The notes below the pieces were generated by a model. It made no database searches. It was given only the letters and a program-made list of their open reading frames with translations, and was not told the origin of the DNA. This document shows, one piece after another, positions 18,754 through 28,691 of a DNA stretch of 54,760 nt (the stretch's first letter is position 1; every line of letters begins with the position of its first letter). A program made the position numbers and the translations under genes. This stretch comes from an uncultured Chloroflexus sp. (GTDB taxonomy: Bacteria > Chloroflexota > Chloroflexia > Chloroflexales > Chloroflexaceae), in assembly GCF_937129525.1 (NCBI RefSeq), contig NZ_CAKZNK010000144.1, positions 1 through 54,760 of the forward strand, given 5' to 3'.

Positions 18754-20893
18754 GCTCATCCATGTGCTGATAGCAGTGTTGCTGCTAACAATGTCGCTCC
18801 CGGTGGCTCAGGCCGCCGAAACGATGACCGGTATTCCTGCCGGTTACGAGCCGGTTGCTGCTAATGCCACATTCGAGCTGTATCTCAACCGCGAGACGCT
18901 GGCGTTCAAGGTGCGTGACCGACGCAGTGGCTATCTCTGGTCGTCGACGCTCGATGAGGTAACGCCAGCCGACCGCCTCAACCGGACCTGGACGGCGTTC
19001 GCGCGCAGCGGCATTAGCATCGAATATATGGACGCGCGCGCCAACACGCGCCGGGCATCGATCACCAATGCCGAACATCGGCTAGAGATTGCTACGCTCA
19101 GTGATGGCTTTCGCGGGCAGGTTACCTTTGTCGATCCGGCAATCACGATCACGGTACAGGTCACGCTGACACCACGCGGGGTACGGGTTGAAGTACCCTT
19201 CAGCGGGATCAGCGAAGCGGGAAACTTCCGGCTGGCCCAACTCCATCTCTACCCCTTCTTCGGCGCGACGCGCGAGGCCGAAACACCGGGATACATGCTG
19301 ATCCCCGATGGCAGTGGCAGTCTGATTGCGTTCACGGAACGCACCAATGCGCGCGCAATGTTGTATGGCCGTTACTATGGCCCCGACATCGGGATGCGCG
19401 GCGAATTACCGGTCAACCCCGATACCCGCCCGACCTATCCACTCTCGGCGCCGGTCTTCGGTATCGTCCACGGCGAGCAACAGCACGCGGCGCTCGCCAT
19501 CCTTGAACGCGGTTCAGCCTTTGCCGAACTGCTCGTTCACCCGGCAGGCATCACAACCAGATTCAACTTTCTCTACCACCTCTTCATCTACAACGAGAGC
19601 TACTTCCAGCCAACCAACCGCTCTGGCGCGGGAGTGACTACTATCCAACCGCAAACCAATGCGTTCGACATCGTACAGCACTACCAGTTTCTCACCGGCG
19701 CTGAAGCTGATTATGTCGGATTGGCGCGAGCTTATCAGCAGTTTCTGGTTGAGCAGGGCATCTTGCGCCCTACAGGCGCAGCCAATGGCGAGTTACCGCT
19801 GCGCGTCGAGTTTCTGGCCGCCGAGCGGGAACGGGTGCTCTTCTGGCAGCGGGCGATACCGATGACGACCATCGCCCAGATGGCCGACATCCTGGCCACG
19901 CTGCCAACCAGCAGAGTTGAAGTGGTCTACTATGGCTGGCAACCGCAGGGAGCCACCGCGCCACTACCGCTCAGCTTTCAGATCGAAGGCGCGTTGGGTA
20001 GCCGGAATGCCCTGGTGGAATTAGCCCGAACGATAGAGACTCAGGGTGGAACGCTCAGTCTCTACGTTGACCCCCAGGCCGGCCTGGTTGACGAGAGTGG
20101 TTACACGCGCAGCGATGTGGCGATGGCGATCAACCGGGCGCTGATCCGCGGTACCCATCGCGGTATGCAGCAGCTCTATTTCAATCTGCAAGCTGTTGAA
20201 CAGCGCCTCAAAGCCTGGAGCAACGCCTTTGAACCGGCAGGACTCGGCATTGCGCTCGATGGCATCGGCTTTCGGTTGTATAGCGATTTTCAGGCAGCGA
20301 ATCGCCGCAACCGCGAAGAGATGTTACAAGCCTACCAGACGCTCTTGAGCAAGTATGGCCCGTTTGCCATGTATCGCCCAAATGCCTATCTGTGGGAAGC
20401 CACCCGCGCCTACTACGATATACCACTCGGCGACAGTGGGTACCTCTACACCACTGCCGCGGTGCCCTTCTTGCCGATTGTACTCGCCGGTTACATTCCA
20501 TACTATGGCCCGCCGCTCAACTTCTCGTCGAATCTGGAAGCAGATCTGCTGCGTCACGCCGATTATGGCGCATACCCGTCATTTCTTCTTACCCACGAAG
20601 CAACGGCGGCGATCTTAAAGACACGCTCAAACTGGATCTATACCTCAGCCTACAACCAGTGGCGTGACGAAGCACAGCGGGCATATGCATGGCTGGCTAG
20701 AGTGCTTGGGCCGGTGCAGGGATCGGCGATTGTGGCGCGCGCAACACCTCTGCCCGGCGTATCTGTGACTGAATACGCGAATGGGAAACGAGTTGTCGTC
20801 AACTACACCACGCAATCGATCACGCTGGCCGGTCAGACCATCCCACCGCGCGATGCAATCGTGATCGATGGCGCACCGTCTGGCAGACCATGA
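18746..20893 (+). CDS. DUF5696-type secreted protein
   Basis: 715 residues from a GTG at 18746, which overlaps the upstream gene by 8 bp and follows AGGAG. A signal peptide ([17 protein letters not shown], cleavage before AETM) marks it as exported. Residues about 30-330 look like beta-sandwich sheets ([15 protein letters not shown]). Residues about 370-680 look like a barrel fold ([47 protein letters not shown]). This layout recalls glycoside hydrolases, with a possible acid in LDGIG or LWEAT, but no known family can be assigned by eye. It is co-transcribed with the propeller-Yip1 gene, so the two probably act together on extracellular glucan. Confidence 0.78.
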   Translation: MGKLIHVLIAVLLLTMSLPVAQAAETMTGIPAGYEPVAANATFELYLNRETLAFKVRDRRSGYLWSSTLDEVTPADRLNRTWTAFARSGISIEYMDARANTRRASITNAEHRLEIATLSDGFRGQVTFVDPAITITVQVTLTPRGVRVEVPFSGISEAGNFRLAQLHLYPFFGATREAETPGYMLIPDGSGSLIAFTERTNARAMLYGRYYGPDIGMRGELPVNPDTRPTYPLSAPVFGIVHGEQQHAALAILERGSAFAELLVHPAGITTRFNFLYHLFIYNESYFQPTNRSGAGVTTIQPQTNAFDIVQHYQFLTGAEADYVGLARAYQQFLVEQGILRPTGAANGELPLRVEFLAAERERVLFWQRAIPMTTIAQMADILATLPTSRVEVVYYGWQPQGATAPLPLSFQIEGALGSRNALVELARTIETQGGTLSLYVDPQAGLVDESGYTRSDVAMAINRALIRGTHRGMQQLYFNLQAVEQRLKAWSNAFEPAGLGIALDGIGFRLYSDFQAANRRNREEMLQAYQTLLSKYGPFAMYRPNAYLWEATRAYYDIPLGDSGYLYTTAAVPFLPIVLAGYIPYYGPPLNFSSNLEADLLRHADYGAYPSFLLTHEATAAILKTRSNWIYTSAYNQWRDEAQRAYAWLARVLGPVQGSAIVARATPLPGVSVTEYANGKRVVVNYTTQSITLAGQTIPPRDAIVIDGAPSGRP

Positions 20894-20976
20894 TAAGGAG
20901 CGAACCGCGAGCGCGCGGGTTTGGCAAAGATCGCTGGCAGGGTTCGTCTGCTAAGGAAAATGTAAGGAAGATTGGT

Positions 20977-21846
20977 ATGACCAATTTGGGATCGCGATGG
21001 CGCTTTCGCCTGCGGGAAAACCTTCAGGGCTATCGCTTTCTGCTGCCATGGCTGATTGGATTCGTGCTGTTTACTGCCGCGCCGCTGGCGCAAACGTTCC
21101 AATACAGGCTGAGCAACGTCAAAGTCGCAGTAACAGGGATTGAATTAACTGCTATTGGCTGGCAAAACTATACCCGAGCGCTGTTTACCGATCCGACATT
21201 TGTTCAGTTACTCATCGAATATGTGATTGAAACCGCGCTTTCGGTTCCGATCATTCTCATCTTTTCAATGATCATTGCCCTCTTTTTAAATGTACCGTTT
21301 TGGGGAAGAGGCATCTTCCGTACTATCTTCTTCCTACCGGTTGTCATCACCAGCGGGCCGGTGATCGGGGAACTGGTCGCTCAAGGGGCGACATCGGCGC
21401 CTCAGGTTGCGTCATCGACAGCCGTGGCGGCCTTCGTCGGCCAGTTACCGCCGCTTTTGCGCGAACCGGCGCATTATCTGCTGTCATCCTTTATTCTCAT
21501 CTTGTGGTTTTCGGGGGTGCAGATTTTGATCTATCTGGCCGGACTGCAAAAAATTGATCGGTTTGTCTACGAAGCGGCAGCGGTTGATGGCGCTTCAGCG
21601 TGGGAAGCATTTTGGAAAATCACGTTGCCGTCGCTTCGCACAACTACTGTGATCAATGCGCTCTACACCATCATTACCCTGTCACATTTTTCTGAAAATA
21701 AAGTGATCCGGTACATCCATTCGCGGATTTACGATGTCGAGGGAGGTATCGGTTATGCCAGCGCCATGGCTTTTGTGTATGCGCTGGCCTTGATCGCGCT
21801 GCTGATGGCAACATTCCTGGTCTTGCGACCACGCGCGCGTGAGTAG
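20977..21846 (+). CDS. Sugar ABC transporter permease (second pair, MalF/LplB type)
   Basis: 289 residues with about six membrane segments and the EAA loop at about 198 (EAAAVDGASAWEAFW). The ATG at 20977 has AAGGAAG before it. An earlier ATG at 20890 overlaps the upstream stop by 4 bases, would add a basic 29-residue tail and lacks a ribosome site; both starts are possible. A long extracellular loop at about 130-170 (GATSAPQVASST) is unusual for this family. Confidence 0.9.
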   Translation: MTNLGSRWRFRLRENLQGYRFLLPWLIGFVLFTAAPLAQTFQYRLSNVKVAVTGIELTAIGWQNYTRALFTDPTFVQLLIEYVIETALSVPIILIFSMIIALFLNVPFWGRGIFRTIFFLPVVITSGPVIGELVAQGATSAPQVASSTAVAAFVGQLPPLLREPAHYLLSSFILILWFSGVQILIYLAGLQKIDRFVYEAAAVDGASAWEAFWKITLPSLRTTTVINALYTIITLSHFSENKVIRYIHSRIYDVEGGIGYASAMAFVYALALIALLMATFLVLRPRARE

Positions 21847-21861
21847 GGGAGGGTTTGGGCT

Positions 21862-22791
21862 ATGCCACGGCTACGCATTGACTATCTACGCCGAATTGTC
21901 TGGGGCGCACACAACCGGCCCGGTATCCTGCCCACGATCCTGCTCTACGCAGTCTTGATCGCTATCGGTTTCGTCTACCTCTACCCGCTGCTGTTTATGA
22001 CGATCACCAGCTTCAAAAGTCCCGATGACTTGCTGAACCCGATGGTGCAGTGGGTACCAACTGAGCTGTATATCGGCAACTTCCAGAAAGCGTTTCGGGT
22101 ACTGGACTACCTCGAGACACTTCGGGAAACTATCGTCATTAGTGTCGCGCCAACGGCGTTGCAGGTCGTGGTGTGCGCGCTGATCGGCTATGGCCTGGCC
22201 CGTTACCGCCTGTGGGGGAAATCGATCCTCTTCGCGCTCATTTTCGCTACGTTTGTCATTCCTCCCCAAAATACCGTCATTCCACAGATGTTGAATTACC
22301 GCTATCTCAACCTGCTCGGCAATCCGCTATCACTGCTCATTCCGGCAGCGTTGGGGCAAGGTTTTAAGAGTGCGATCTTCATTCTCATCTTCTACCAAAA
22401 CTTTCTGTCACTGCCGCGCGCGCTGGAAGAAGCGGCCCGGCTTGACGGCGCGTCAGACCTGGGTATCTTCTGGCGGATTGCGTTGCCCGGCGCGACGCCG
22501 GCGTTTATCGTCTCGTTTGTCTTCTCGGTGGTCTGGTACTGGAACGAAACCTACCTGACCACGGTGTTTCTCGAGGGCGGTATTCAGACGCTGCCGATGC
22601 AGTTGGCCCGGTTTACCCAGGCCTACGAAAACCTCTACCCGTCGAGTATGGTCAACATCTTTGACCGGCTCAACGAAGCGGTGAAGATGAGCGGAACGTT
22701 GCTGACGATTTTGCCGTTGCTGGTGATGTATTTCATCTTGCAACGCTGGTTTGTCGAGTCAATTGAACGATCAGGACTTGCCGGTGAATAA
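21862..22791 (+). CDS. Sugar ABC transporter permease (second pair, MalG/YtcP type)
   Basis: 309 residues with about six membrane segments (first at about 22-45) and the EAA loop at about 189 (EEAARLDGASDLGIFW). GGGGAGGG precedes the ATG. It pairs with the preceding permease. The stop overlaps the GTG start of the next gene by 8 bp, so transport and extracellular hydrolysis are translationally coupled. Confidence 0.93.
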   Translation: MPRLRIDYLRRIVWGAHNRPGILPTILLYAVLIAIGFVYLYPLLFMTITSFKSPDDLLNPMVQWVPTELYIGNFQKAFRVLDYLETLRETIVISVAPTALQVVVCALIGYGLARYRLWGKSILFALIFATFVIPPQNTVIPQMLNYRYLNLLGNPLSLLIPAALGQGFKSAIFILIFYQNFLSLPRALEEAARLDGASDLGIFWRIALPGATPAFIVSFVFSVVWYWNETYLTTVFLEGGIQTLPMQLARFTQAYENLYPSSMVNIFDRLNEAVKMSGTLLTILPLLVMYFILQRWFVESIERSGLAGE

Positions 22792-24169
22792 GATACGCAT
22801 CTGGAATATGCTGATGGGGCTGGCATTATTGATCACAGCCTGCGCAACTCCAACCGGGCCGAGCGTTCAGCCATCGGACGCGACGGCCACCGTTGCCGCG
22901 ACACCAACATCACTGCCAGCATCCGTGCCAGCGTCAACGCCGACACCGATGCCGATGCCCACGACCATCGTCGGCGACGACGAGATCATCGCCTACGAAA
23001 TGCGCGCAGCGTTTGACTTCTTTTGGGAACAGGCCAACACCGACCCTGATAGCCCCGGCTATGGCCTCATTCGCGACCGTTATCCGGGATCGGCAGGAAT
23101 TGCCAGTATTGCCTCGGTTGGCTTTGGCCTGACCGCTCTCATTGTTGGGGTGGAACGAGGCTACATCACGCGCGACGAAGGCTATGAACGCGCCTCAGGC
23201 ACGTTACAAACCCTTACGCGAATGGAATCGGTTGAGGGGTTTTACTACCACTTCGTAGATATTCATACCGGTCAGCGAGCCTGGCAGAGTGAAGTATCGA
23301 GTATCGACACCGCTATCTTGCTGATGGGAGTGCTGGCGGTGGGGCACTATTTTGGCGCAGAGGTGGCCACCCTGGCCAATACCATCTACGAGCGGGTTAA
23401 CTGGCCCTGGTTTCTTGATCCCGACCGGCAAATGTTTTATATGGCGTATTACCCGGAAAAAGGCTTCAGCGGTTATTGGGATTTTTATGCCGAACAGTTG
23501 ATGCTCTACGTGCTGGCAGCAGCATCGCCCACCTATCCGGTTGACGAAACACCGTACTACACCTTCATTCGCCACACGGGACGGTATGGCGATGGAGAGC
23601 CGTTTATTCACTCGTGGTTTGGATCGATCTTTACCTACCAGTTTAGTCATGCGTGGATCGATTTTCGCGGACTGGTTGACCAGAAAGGGGTTGATTGGTT
23701 TCAGAACTCGGTTGCCGCCTCGCGCGCGCACTACGACTTTGCTGTGGCAATGGATGCGAAATACGAAACCATTGGTCCCAATGCCTGGGGGCTGACTGCT
23801 TGCGACGGCCCCAACGGTTATGAAGGACGCTACGGCGCGCCGCCATCGGGGTACGACAACCGCGCCCACTTCATCGACGATACCGTGCCGCCAGCAGGAG
23901 CAATCGGATCGATCATCTTCACTCCGGCAGAGTCGTTGCAGGCGATGCGCTTCTACTACTCGCTTGAGCAGTTGAAAGGGCAGTATGGTTTTTACGATGC
24001 CTTCAACCTGTCACGCAACTGGTATGCCACCGACGTGATCGGCATCGACAAGGGTATCTCGCTGGTGATGCTGGCGAACTACCAGGATGACCTGATCCAC
24101 CGGGTGATGATGAGCCATCCGATTATTCAGACTGGCCTGACGCAATTGGGGATTGCAGCGAAGGAGTGA
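22784..24169 (+). CDS. Exported GH144-type (PF10091) lipoprotein, likely endo-beta-1,2-glucanase
   Basis: 461 residues from GTG 22784. The lipobox LLITAC places it on the outer face of the membrane, and a Pro/Thr/Ala-rich linker runs to about residue 60. The catalytic domain carries the PF10091 'glucoamylase' pattern: SPGYGLIRDR, ASIASVGFGLTAL, GVERGYITRDE, EVSSIDTAILLMG, QLMLYVLAAASPTYP, IGIDKGISLVML. PF10091 proteins include the founding GH144 endo-beta-1,2-glucanase of Chitinophaga. It would cut extracellular glucan to oligosaccharides for the two transporters. GTG is chosen because it gives a short basic N-terminus before the lipobox and is preceded by AGGA. Confidence 0.85.
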   Translation: MNKIRIWNMLMGLALLITACATPTGPSVQPSDATATVAATPTSLPASVPASTPTPMPMPTTIVGDDEIIAYEMRAAFDFFWEQANTDPDSPGYGLIRDRYPGSAGIASIASVGFGLTALIVGVERGYITRDEGYERASGTLQTLTRMESVEGFYYHFVDIHTGQRAWQSEVSSIDTAILLMGVLAVGHYFGAEVATLANTIYERVNWPWFLDPDRQMFYMAYYPEKGFSGYWDFYAEQLMLYVLAAASPTYPVDETPYYTFIRHTGRYGDGEPFIHSWFGSIFTYQFSHAWIDFRGLVDQKGVDWFQNSVAASRAHYDFAVAMDAKYETIGPNAWGLTACDGPNGYEGRYGAPPSGYDNRAHFIDDTVPPAGAIGSIIFTPAESLQAMRFYYSLEQLKGQYGFYDAFNLSRNWYATDVIGIDKGISLVMLANYQDDLIHRVMMSHPIIQTGLTQLGIAAKE

Positions 24170-24188
24170 TGGGATTAGGGGAGGAACA

Positions 24189-25172
24189 ATGCCGACGATC
24201 AAAGACGTTGCTCGCCGCGCCGGTGTCAGTGTGACTGCGGCTTCGTATGCCCTCAACCGCACCGGCACCATCAGCGAAGAGACGCGGCAACGGGTGTTAC
24301 AAGCAGCCGAAGAGCTGAATTACCATCCCAATGCCTTTGCCCGCCACCTCAAGGCGCGCCGGTCGCGCACGATTGGTATCTTTATTACCCGTTTCGCCGG
24401 CGCTTTCTACGAAGAGATTCTTGATGGCATTCACGAGGTCATTCTCGCCACCGAATACGAGCTGATCGTCTGCCCGGAGACACGGGTCGAACGGCGCATC
24501 TTTACCCATCGCCAGGTCGATGGCGCAATCGTGTTTGATACCAGTATCCGCGACGAACAGATTCTGCGCCTTGCCGGGCCGAAATTCCCGATTGTGGTGA
24601 TGGATCGGCAGCTTGAAGCCGAGTATGTCTTCCCGCTTTTGCTTGACAACCGGCAAGGCGTCGCGCAGGCGTTTGCGCATCTCTACCGTCAGGGATTGCA
24701 GCGACTGGCCTATATCGCCGGCGCGCCCGATTCATTTGACAACAACGAGCGCATGCAAGCCTTTCTGAACGAAGCGGCGCGTCATCAGTTGTCAGTGCGC
24801 GTTTATCCCGGCAATTTTACCGAGCAATCGGGTTATGCGGCGGCTAAACGGATCATCGACGAGGGCGATCTACCCGAAGGTGTCTTTTGCGCCAACGACC
24901 AGATGGCAATCGGCTTTATGCGCGCGATGCGCGAACACGGTCTCGAGGCGCCACGCGACATTGCCGTGATCGGCTGTGACGACATTTTGCTGGCCCGATA
25001 TGTGCAACCGCCGCTTTCGACCATCGGCGCGTCACGGCGCGAGTGGGGCGGTACCGCTGCGCGCTGGTTAATGCGCTACCTTGAGCGCGAAGAGGTCTCG
25101 CCACCTCAGCGCATACCAACCGCTTTTATCGCCCGCGCTTCGTCGCTCAAACGTCCTGAAAACCTGGAGTAG
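24189..25172 (+). CDS. LacI-family transcriptional regulator of the glucan operon
   Basis: 327 residues. Residues 2-50 form the LacI helix-turn-helix (TIKDVARRAGVSVTAAS, with recognition positions V-T and Tyr at the usual Arg place). The hinge helix AFARHLKARRSRTIG and a periplasmic-binding-protein-like effector domain follow (FCANDQMAIGFMRAM, DIAVIGCDD). GGGGAGGA precedes the ATG at 24189. It is the only regulator in the operon, and the operon promoter carries LacI-type palindromes, so it very probably represses its own operon and releases on binding a sugar inducer. The inducer is probably a beta-glucan oligosaccharide (inference). Confidence 0.93.
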   Translation: MPTIKDVARRAGVSVTAASYALNRTGTISEETRQRVLQAAEELNYHPNAFARHLKARRSRTIGIFITRFAGAFYEEILDGIHEVILATEYELIVCPETRVERRIFTHRQVDGAIVFDTSIRDEQILRLAGPKFPIVVMDRQLEAEYVFPLLLDNRQGVAQAFAHLYRQGLQRLAYIAGAPDSFDNNERMQAFLNEAARHQLSVRVYPGNFTEQSGYAAAKRIIDEGDLPEGVFCANDQMAIGFMRAMREHGLEAPRDIAVIGCDDILLARYVQPPLSTIGASRREWGGTAARWLMRYLEREEVSPPQRIPTAFIARASSLKRPENLE

Positions 25173-25175
25173 CCT

Positions 25176-26414
25176 GTGGATACGACAACGCCGATCACCT
25201 TTGAGATCGAGGGCGCGATTACTTTCTTTCGCGCCGGCACGAACCTTGATCCCTCCAGCCCTGGCTATGGTTTAACGGTCGATGCCATCCATCGGCCTCA
25301 GATCGCGTCAATCGCCTCAGTTGGATTTGCGCTTAGCGCTTGGGTGATTGCGGTTGAGCGCGGTTTGATGCGCTACGCCGACGCTCTGCACCTCACCCGC
25401 GGCACGTTGCGGACACTCTACGAGCGGGTGCCTCATCAATACGGCTTCTTTGCCCACTTTCTCGACCGCGCCACCGCAGCACGCTGGGGTCATTGCGAAT
25501 ATTCCACGATTGATACCGGTCTTTGCTTGAACGGTGTGTTGACGGCTGCGGCCTATTTTCGTGACGCCGAAATCGAAGAGCTGACCGAACGTCTGCTCGA
25601 CCGGATCGATTGGAATGCATTTCTCGCCGAACGAGACGGGCATCTGGTCTTGCGCATGTCGTACAATCCCGATGCTGATGGCGATTATGTGACCGATACG
25701 CCGGGGTTTATCAGCTTCTGGGATATGGCTGCCGAACAGAAGCTGCTGTACCTCCAGGCTGCGTTACGATTGCCGCCGGTCACTGCTCGCGCGCTCTATC
25801 AAGGGTTTCGAAGCGACATCGGCTACTATCAGGGCCAGCCGGTAATTATCAATCCCGGTGGAACGCTCTTTGCCTATCAATACACTGAAGCCTGGCTCGA
25901 TACCCGTAGCTACCGTGATCCTGACGGTATTGACTGGTTCCGCAATGCACAACTTGCTGCGCTGGCCAACCGCGACTATTGTCTCAGCCTGCGCGATCGG
26001 TTTGGCGCCTACCACGAACGAAGCTGGGGGATCGGATGCGGCGATACCCCTCGCGGTTACGTCGTGGCTGGCGCGCCACCTGCCTTGATACCACCTGAAC
26101 CGGACGGCACCGTTTCGATCAGTAACGCTCTGTCCTGTATGCCCTATATGCCCGACGCTGTGCTCGACATGCTTGATTATCTCTACCACAAACAGCCGGA
26201 CACTCAAGGGCCATACGGTTTTTACGATGCGTATAACCTTTCGACCAATCCACCGTGGTATAGCCGCACCGTATACGGGATTAATAAAGGCTGCGCCTTA
26301 CTGATGCTGGAAAACGCTTGCACCGGCCTGATCTGGGATGTCTATACGTCTGGTTCGCGCATCCAACACGCGCTCAATGTCCTGGGATTCACCAGACAAC
26401 CATCAATCGCCTGA
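25176..26414 (+). CDS. Cytosolic GH144-type (PF10091) glucanase/exo-hydrolase
   Basis: 412 residues from GTG 25176, three bases after the regulator stop, with CTGGAG upstream. It is a paralogue of the exported enzyme 1 kb upstream, sharing PSSPGYGL, ASIASVGFALS, EYSTIDTGLCLNG and VYGINKGCALLML. It lacks a signal peptide and linker, so it should act inside the cell on imported oligosaccharides. In GH144 an exo-type sophorose-releasing enzyme is known, and that role would fit here. Product size cannot be predicted from the sequence alone. Confidence 0.85.
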   Translation: MDTTTPITFEIEGAITFFRAGTNLDPSSPGYGLTVDAIHRPQIASIASVGFALSAWVIAVERGLMRYADALHLTRGTLRTLYERVPHQYGFFAHFLDRATAARWGHCEYSTIDTGLCLNGVLTAAAYFRDAEIEELTERLLDRIDWNAFLAERDGHLVLRMSYNPDADGDYVTDTPGFISFWDMAAEQKLLYLQAALRLPPVTARALYQGFRSDIGYYQGQPVIINPGGTLFAYQYTEAWLDTRSYRDPDGIDWFRNAQLAALANRDYCLSLRDRFGAYHERSWGIGCGDTPRGYVVAGAPPALIPPEPDGTVSISNALSCMPYMPDAVLDMLDYLYHKQPDTQGPYGFYDAYNLSTNPPWYSRTVYGINKGCALLMLENACTGLIWDVYTSGSRIQHALNVLGFTRQPSIA

Positions 26415-26438
26415 TACTGTTATCGAGAGGTTATCACA

Positions 26439-28676
26439 ATGCCTGACTTCACAGTCCACAGCCAGCGCTTCTGGCTCGATGGTCAACCACTATTGCTACA
26501 GGCGGGCGAGTTTCACTACTTCCGCGCGCCTGCCGATCAATGGCCGCAACGCCTCAGTCTGCTGACGCAGGCCGGATTTAACGCGGTTGCCTGCTACATT
26601 CCATGGCTGTGGCACCAGCCACAACCTTCCGTGATCGATGTGCAGGGGGAAACGCACCCGATGCGCAATCTGGCCGGTTTTCTCGATCTGGCGCATCAGA
26701 TGGGACTCTACGTCATTGCCCGGCCCGGCCCGTACATCATGGCCGAAACCATCAACGAGGGGATTCCACCGTGGGTATTTGAGCACTACCCGCAGATCGC
26801 GCTGATCAACCAGCGTGGCGAAGCGGAACAGATCGCCAGTTACCTGCATCCCGATTTTCTGCGCTGCGTCGCCGATTGGTATCGCGCCGTCTTCGGCATA
26901 CTGGCGCCGCGCCAGATCACGCGCGGCGGCCCCATCATTCTCGTGCAACTTGATAATGAAATGGGTATGCTGCACTGGGTGCGCAACAGCTTTGATCTGA
27001 ATCCGGTGGCGATGCAGCACTTCGCTGCCTGGCTCAATGCAACCGGTCATACCGCGCTGATCCACGATCCGGCAACCCTGGCCGAACAGTTGCGCCATGC
27101 CGAAGGTGAAGCCGGCGCGCAACTGGTAGCTGACTATCGTCGCTTCTACCGGAGCTATCTGCGCGACTATACGCGCTGGATGCTGGCCGAAGCGCGCGCG
27201 AATGGTCTTGAGACGCCGGCAGTGATCAACATTCACGGCTTTGCCAATGGCGGTAAAACCTTTCCAATAGGTTTGTCGCAATTGCTCGAGACATTGCGTC
27301 TCCCTGAGATCATCAGCGCCACCGATGTCTATCCGGGTCAGATCGGCGCAGGCACCTTCCATCAGATTATGCTGATTAACGCGATGACCAGCGCCATCCA
27401 AAATCCGGCTCAGCCACTCTTTTCGATCGAATTTCAGGCAGGCGGCAATCTCGACTTCAGCAATATGTCAAGTTCTTTCTACGACCTCCACACCCGACTG
27501 AGCCTGGCCAACGGTATGCGCGCGATCAATCACTACCTCTTTTTCGATGGAGAAAACGACCCGCTGCTCAGCCCGATCAAACGGCACGACTGGGGGCACC
27601 CGGTGCGCGTCGATGGCACACTGCGCAGCCACTATCATCGCTACCCGCTCTTGTCACGCGCGTTAGCGAGCTACGGCGATGCGCTCACCCTCGCGCAACC
27701 GGAAACGATCACCACTATCGGTTTTCGCGTTGATGATTTTATGACCGAAGTCAATGCGCCCTGTACGCAGACGGCAACCAACATCATCACTCATCAGCGC
27801 GATGTGATCTTGTTTGACTTCATCGCGCGCGGACTGGCTCTCACCCACCGCGACTTCAAGGCGCTTGAGCTACAACATACCCCGCTTGATCCGGCACAGG
27901 TACCGCTCCTTTGGACGATGCTCGACGAAAACTGCGATCCGGCCACCGAACGCAAGCTGGTTGAATATGTTGCTGCCGGTGGACGAGTAGTGATTGTTGG
28001 ACGATTGCCCACAGCCGGCATACTGGCAACCGCGCTTGCTATCCAGGTCAGCAGCGACCCACCCTTCACGCCTCGTCGGGCGCACATCTTCGACAACGCC
28101 GACATTCCGGTCAGCTTTGCGCAGTACTATCACGGCGAACCGGGGAACATTTTCGCTACCGTCAATGATGAGTCAATCGGTTTTCGCAAACAGCTCGGCA
28201 AGGGCGAGATCGTGATGCTTGGGGCAGCCTTCCCGATTGTCAACCTTACCGATCTCGCCGTCTTTTCTCGTCTGGCCGAATGGGTTGATTGCGTCGCGCC
28301 CTTCACCCTCTCCAACTGGGTCGATGTTCATCTGAGTCGCGGCCCGCAGGGTGACTTTTTGTTTGTCAATCACTATGGCGACGATCCACTCGAAACCAGA
28401 ATCGACTATCGTGGAAGGCCGTTATTCGACGGCCACCCGATCACTATGCCGGCGCGGAGCGGCGCGATCTTGCCGCTGAACTGGAGGATTCGCCCTGGCC
28501 TGACGGCGCGTTATGCCACTGCAGAAATCAGAGCAGTAACGGCAGTCGCCGGCGCGCTGATTTTGACATTTGCCCGACCTGAAGGGGTGATCTGTCTGGA
28601 AAGAGATGGCGCTCCGGCGCCGCAATTCATCTACTTCACCAACGGCACTATTCAGATCATAGAGTCATCGCAATAG
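26439..28676 (+). CDS. GH35-family enzyme, possibly a beta-1,2-glucosyltransferase
   Basis: 745 residues, no signal peptide. GH35 motifs are clear but altered: GEFHYFRAP, RPGPYIMAETINEGIPPWV and GGPIILVQLDNEMG, with Glu174 as acid/base. Glu331 (FSIEFQAGG) is the likely nucleophile. The galactosidase-typical sequences (CAEWDFGG, VENEYG, EFWTGWFD) are replaced. A GH35 protein of Ignavibacterium found among beta-1,2-glucanase homologues was reported to be a beta-1,2-glucosyltransferase. The same context here makes that activity at least as likely as beta-galactosidase. C-terminal beta-domains run from about 400 to the end. GAGAGG precedes the ATG. Confidence 0.85.
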   Translation: MPDFTVHSQRFWLDGQPLLLQAGEFHYFRAPADQWPQRLSLLTQAGFNAVACYIPWLWHQPQPSVIDVQGETHPMRNLAGFLDLAHQMGLYVIARPGPYIMAETINEGIPPWVFEHYPQIALINQRGEAEQIASYLHPDFLRCVADWYRAVFGILAPRQITRGGPIILVQLDNEMGMLHWVRNSFDLNPVAMQHFAAWLNATGHTALIHDPATLAEQLRHAEGEAGAQLVADYRRFYRSYLRDYTRWMLAEARANGLETPAVINIHGFANGGKTFPIGLSQLLETLRLPEIISATDVYPGQIGAGTFHQIMLINAMTSAIQNPAQPLFSIEFQAGGNLDFSNMSSSFYDLHTRLSLANGMRAINHYLFFDGENDPLLSPIKRHDWGHPVRVDGTLRSHYHRYPLLSRALASYGDALTLAQPETITTIGFRVDDFMTEVNAPCTQTATNIITHQRDVILFDFIARGLALTHRDFKALELQHTPLDPAQVPLLWTMLDENCDPATERKLVEYVAAGGRVVIVGRLPTAGILATALAIQVSSDPPFTPRRAHIFDNADIPVSFAQYYHGEPGNIFATVNDESIGFRKQLGKGEIVMLGAAFPIVNLTDLAVFSRLAEWVDCVAPFTLSNWVDVHLSRGPQGDFLFVNHYGDDPLETRIDYRGRPLFDGHPITMPARSGAILPLNWRIRPGLTARYATAEIRAVTAVAGALILTFARPEGVICLERDGAPAPQFIYFTNGTIQIIESSQ

Positions 28677-28691
28677 AGATTAGGAGCATCC

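Noticed and set aside
26439-28676. Calling this gene a beta-galactosidase outright
   Set aside because: The family is GH35 but the galactosidase-type pocket motifs are changed and the operon is glucan-related, so specificity is left open.
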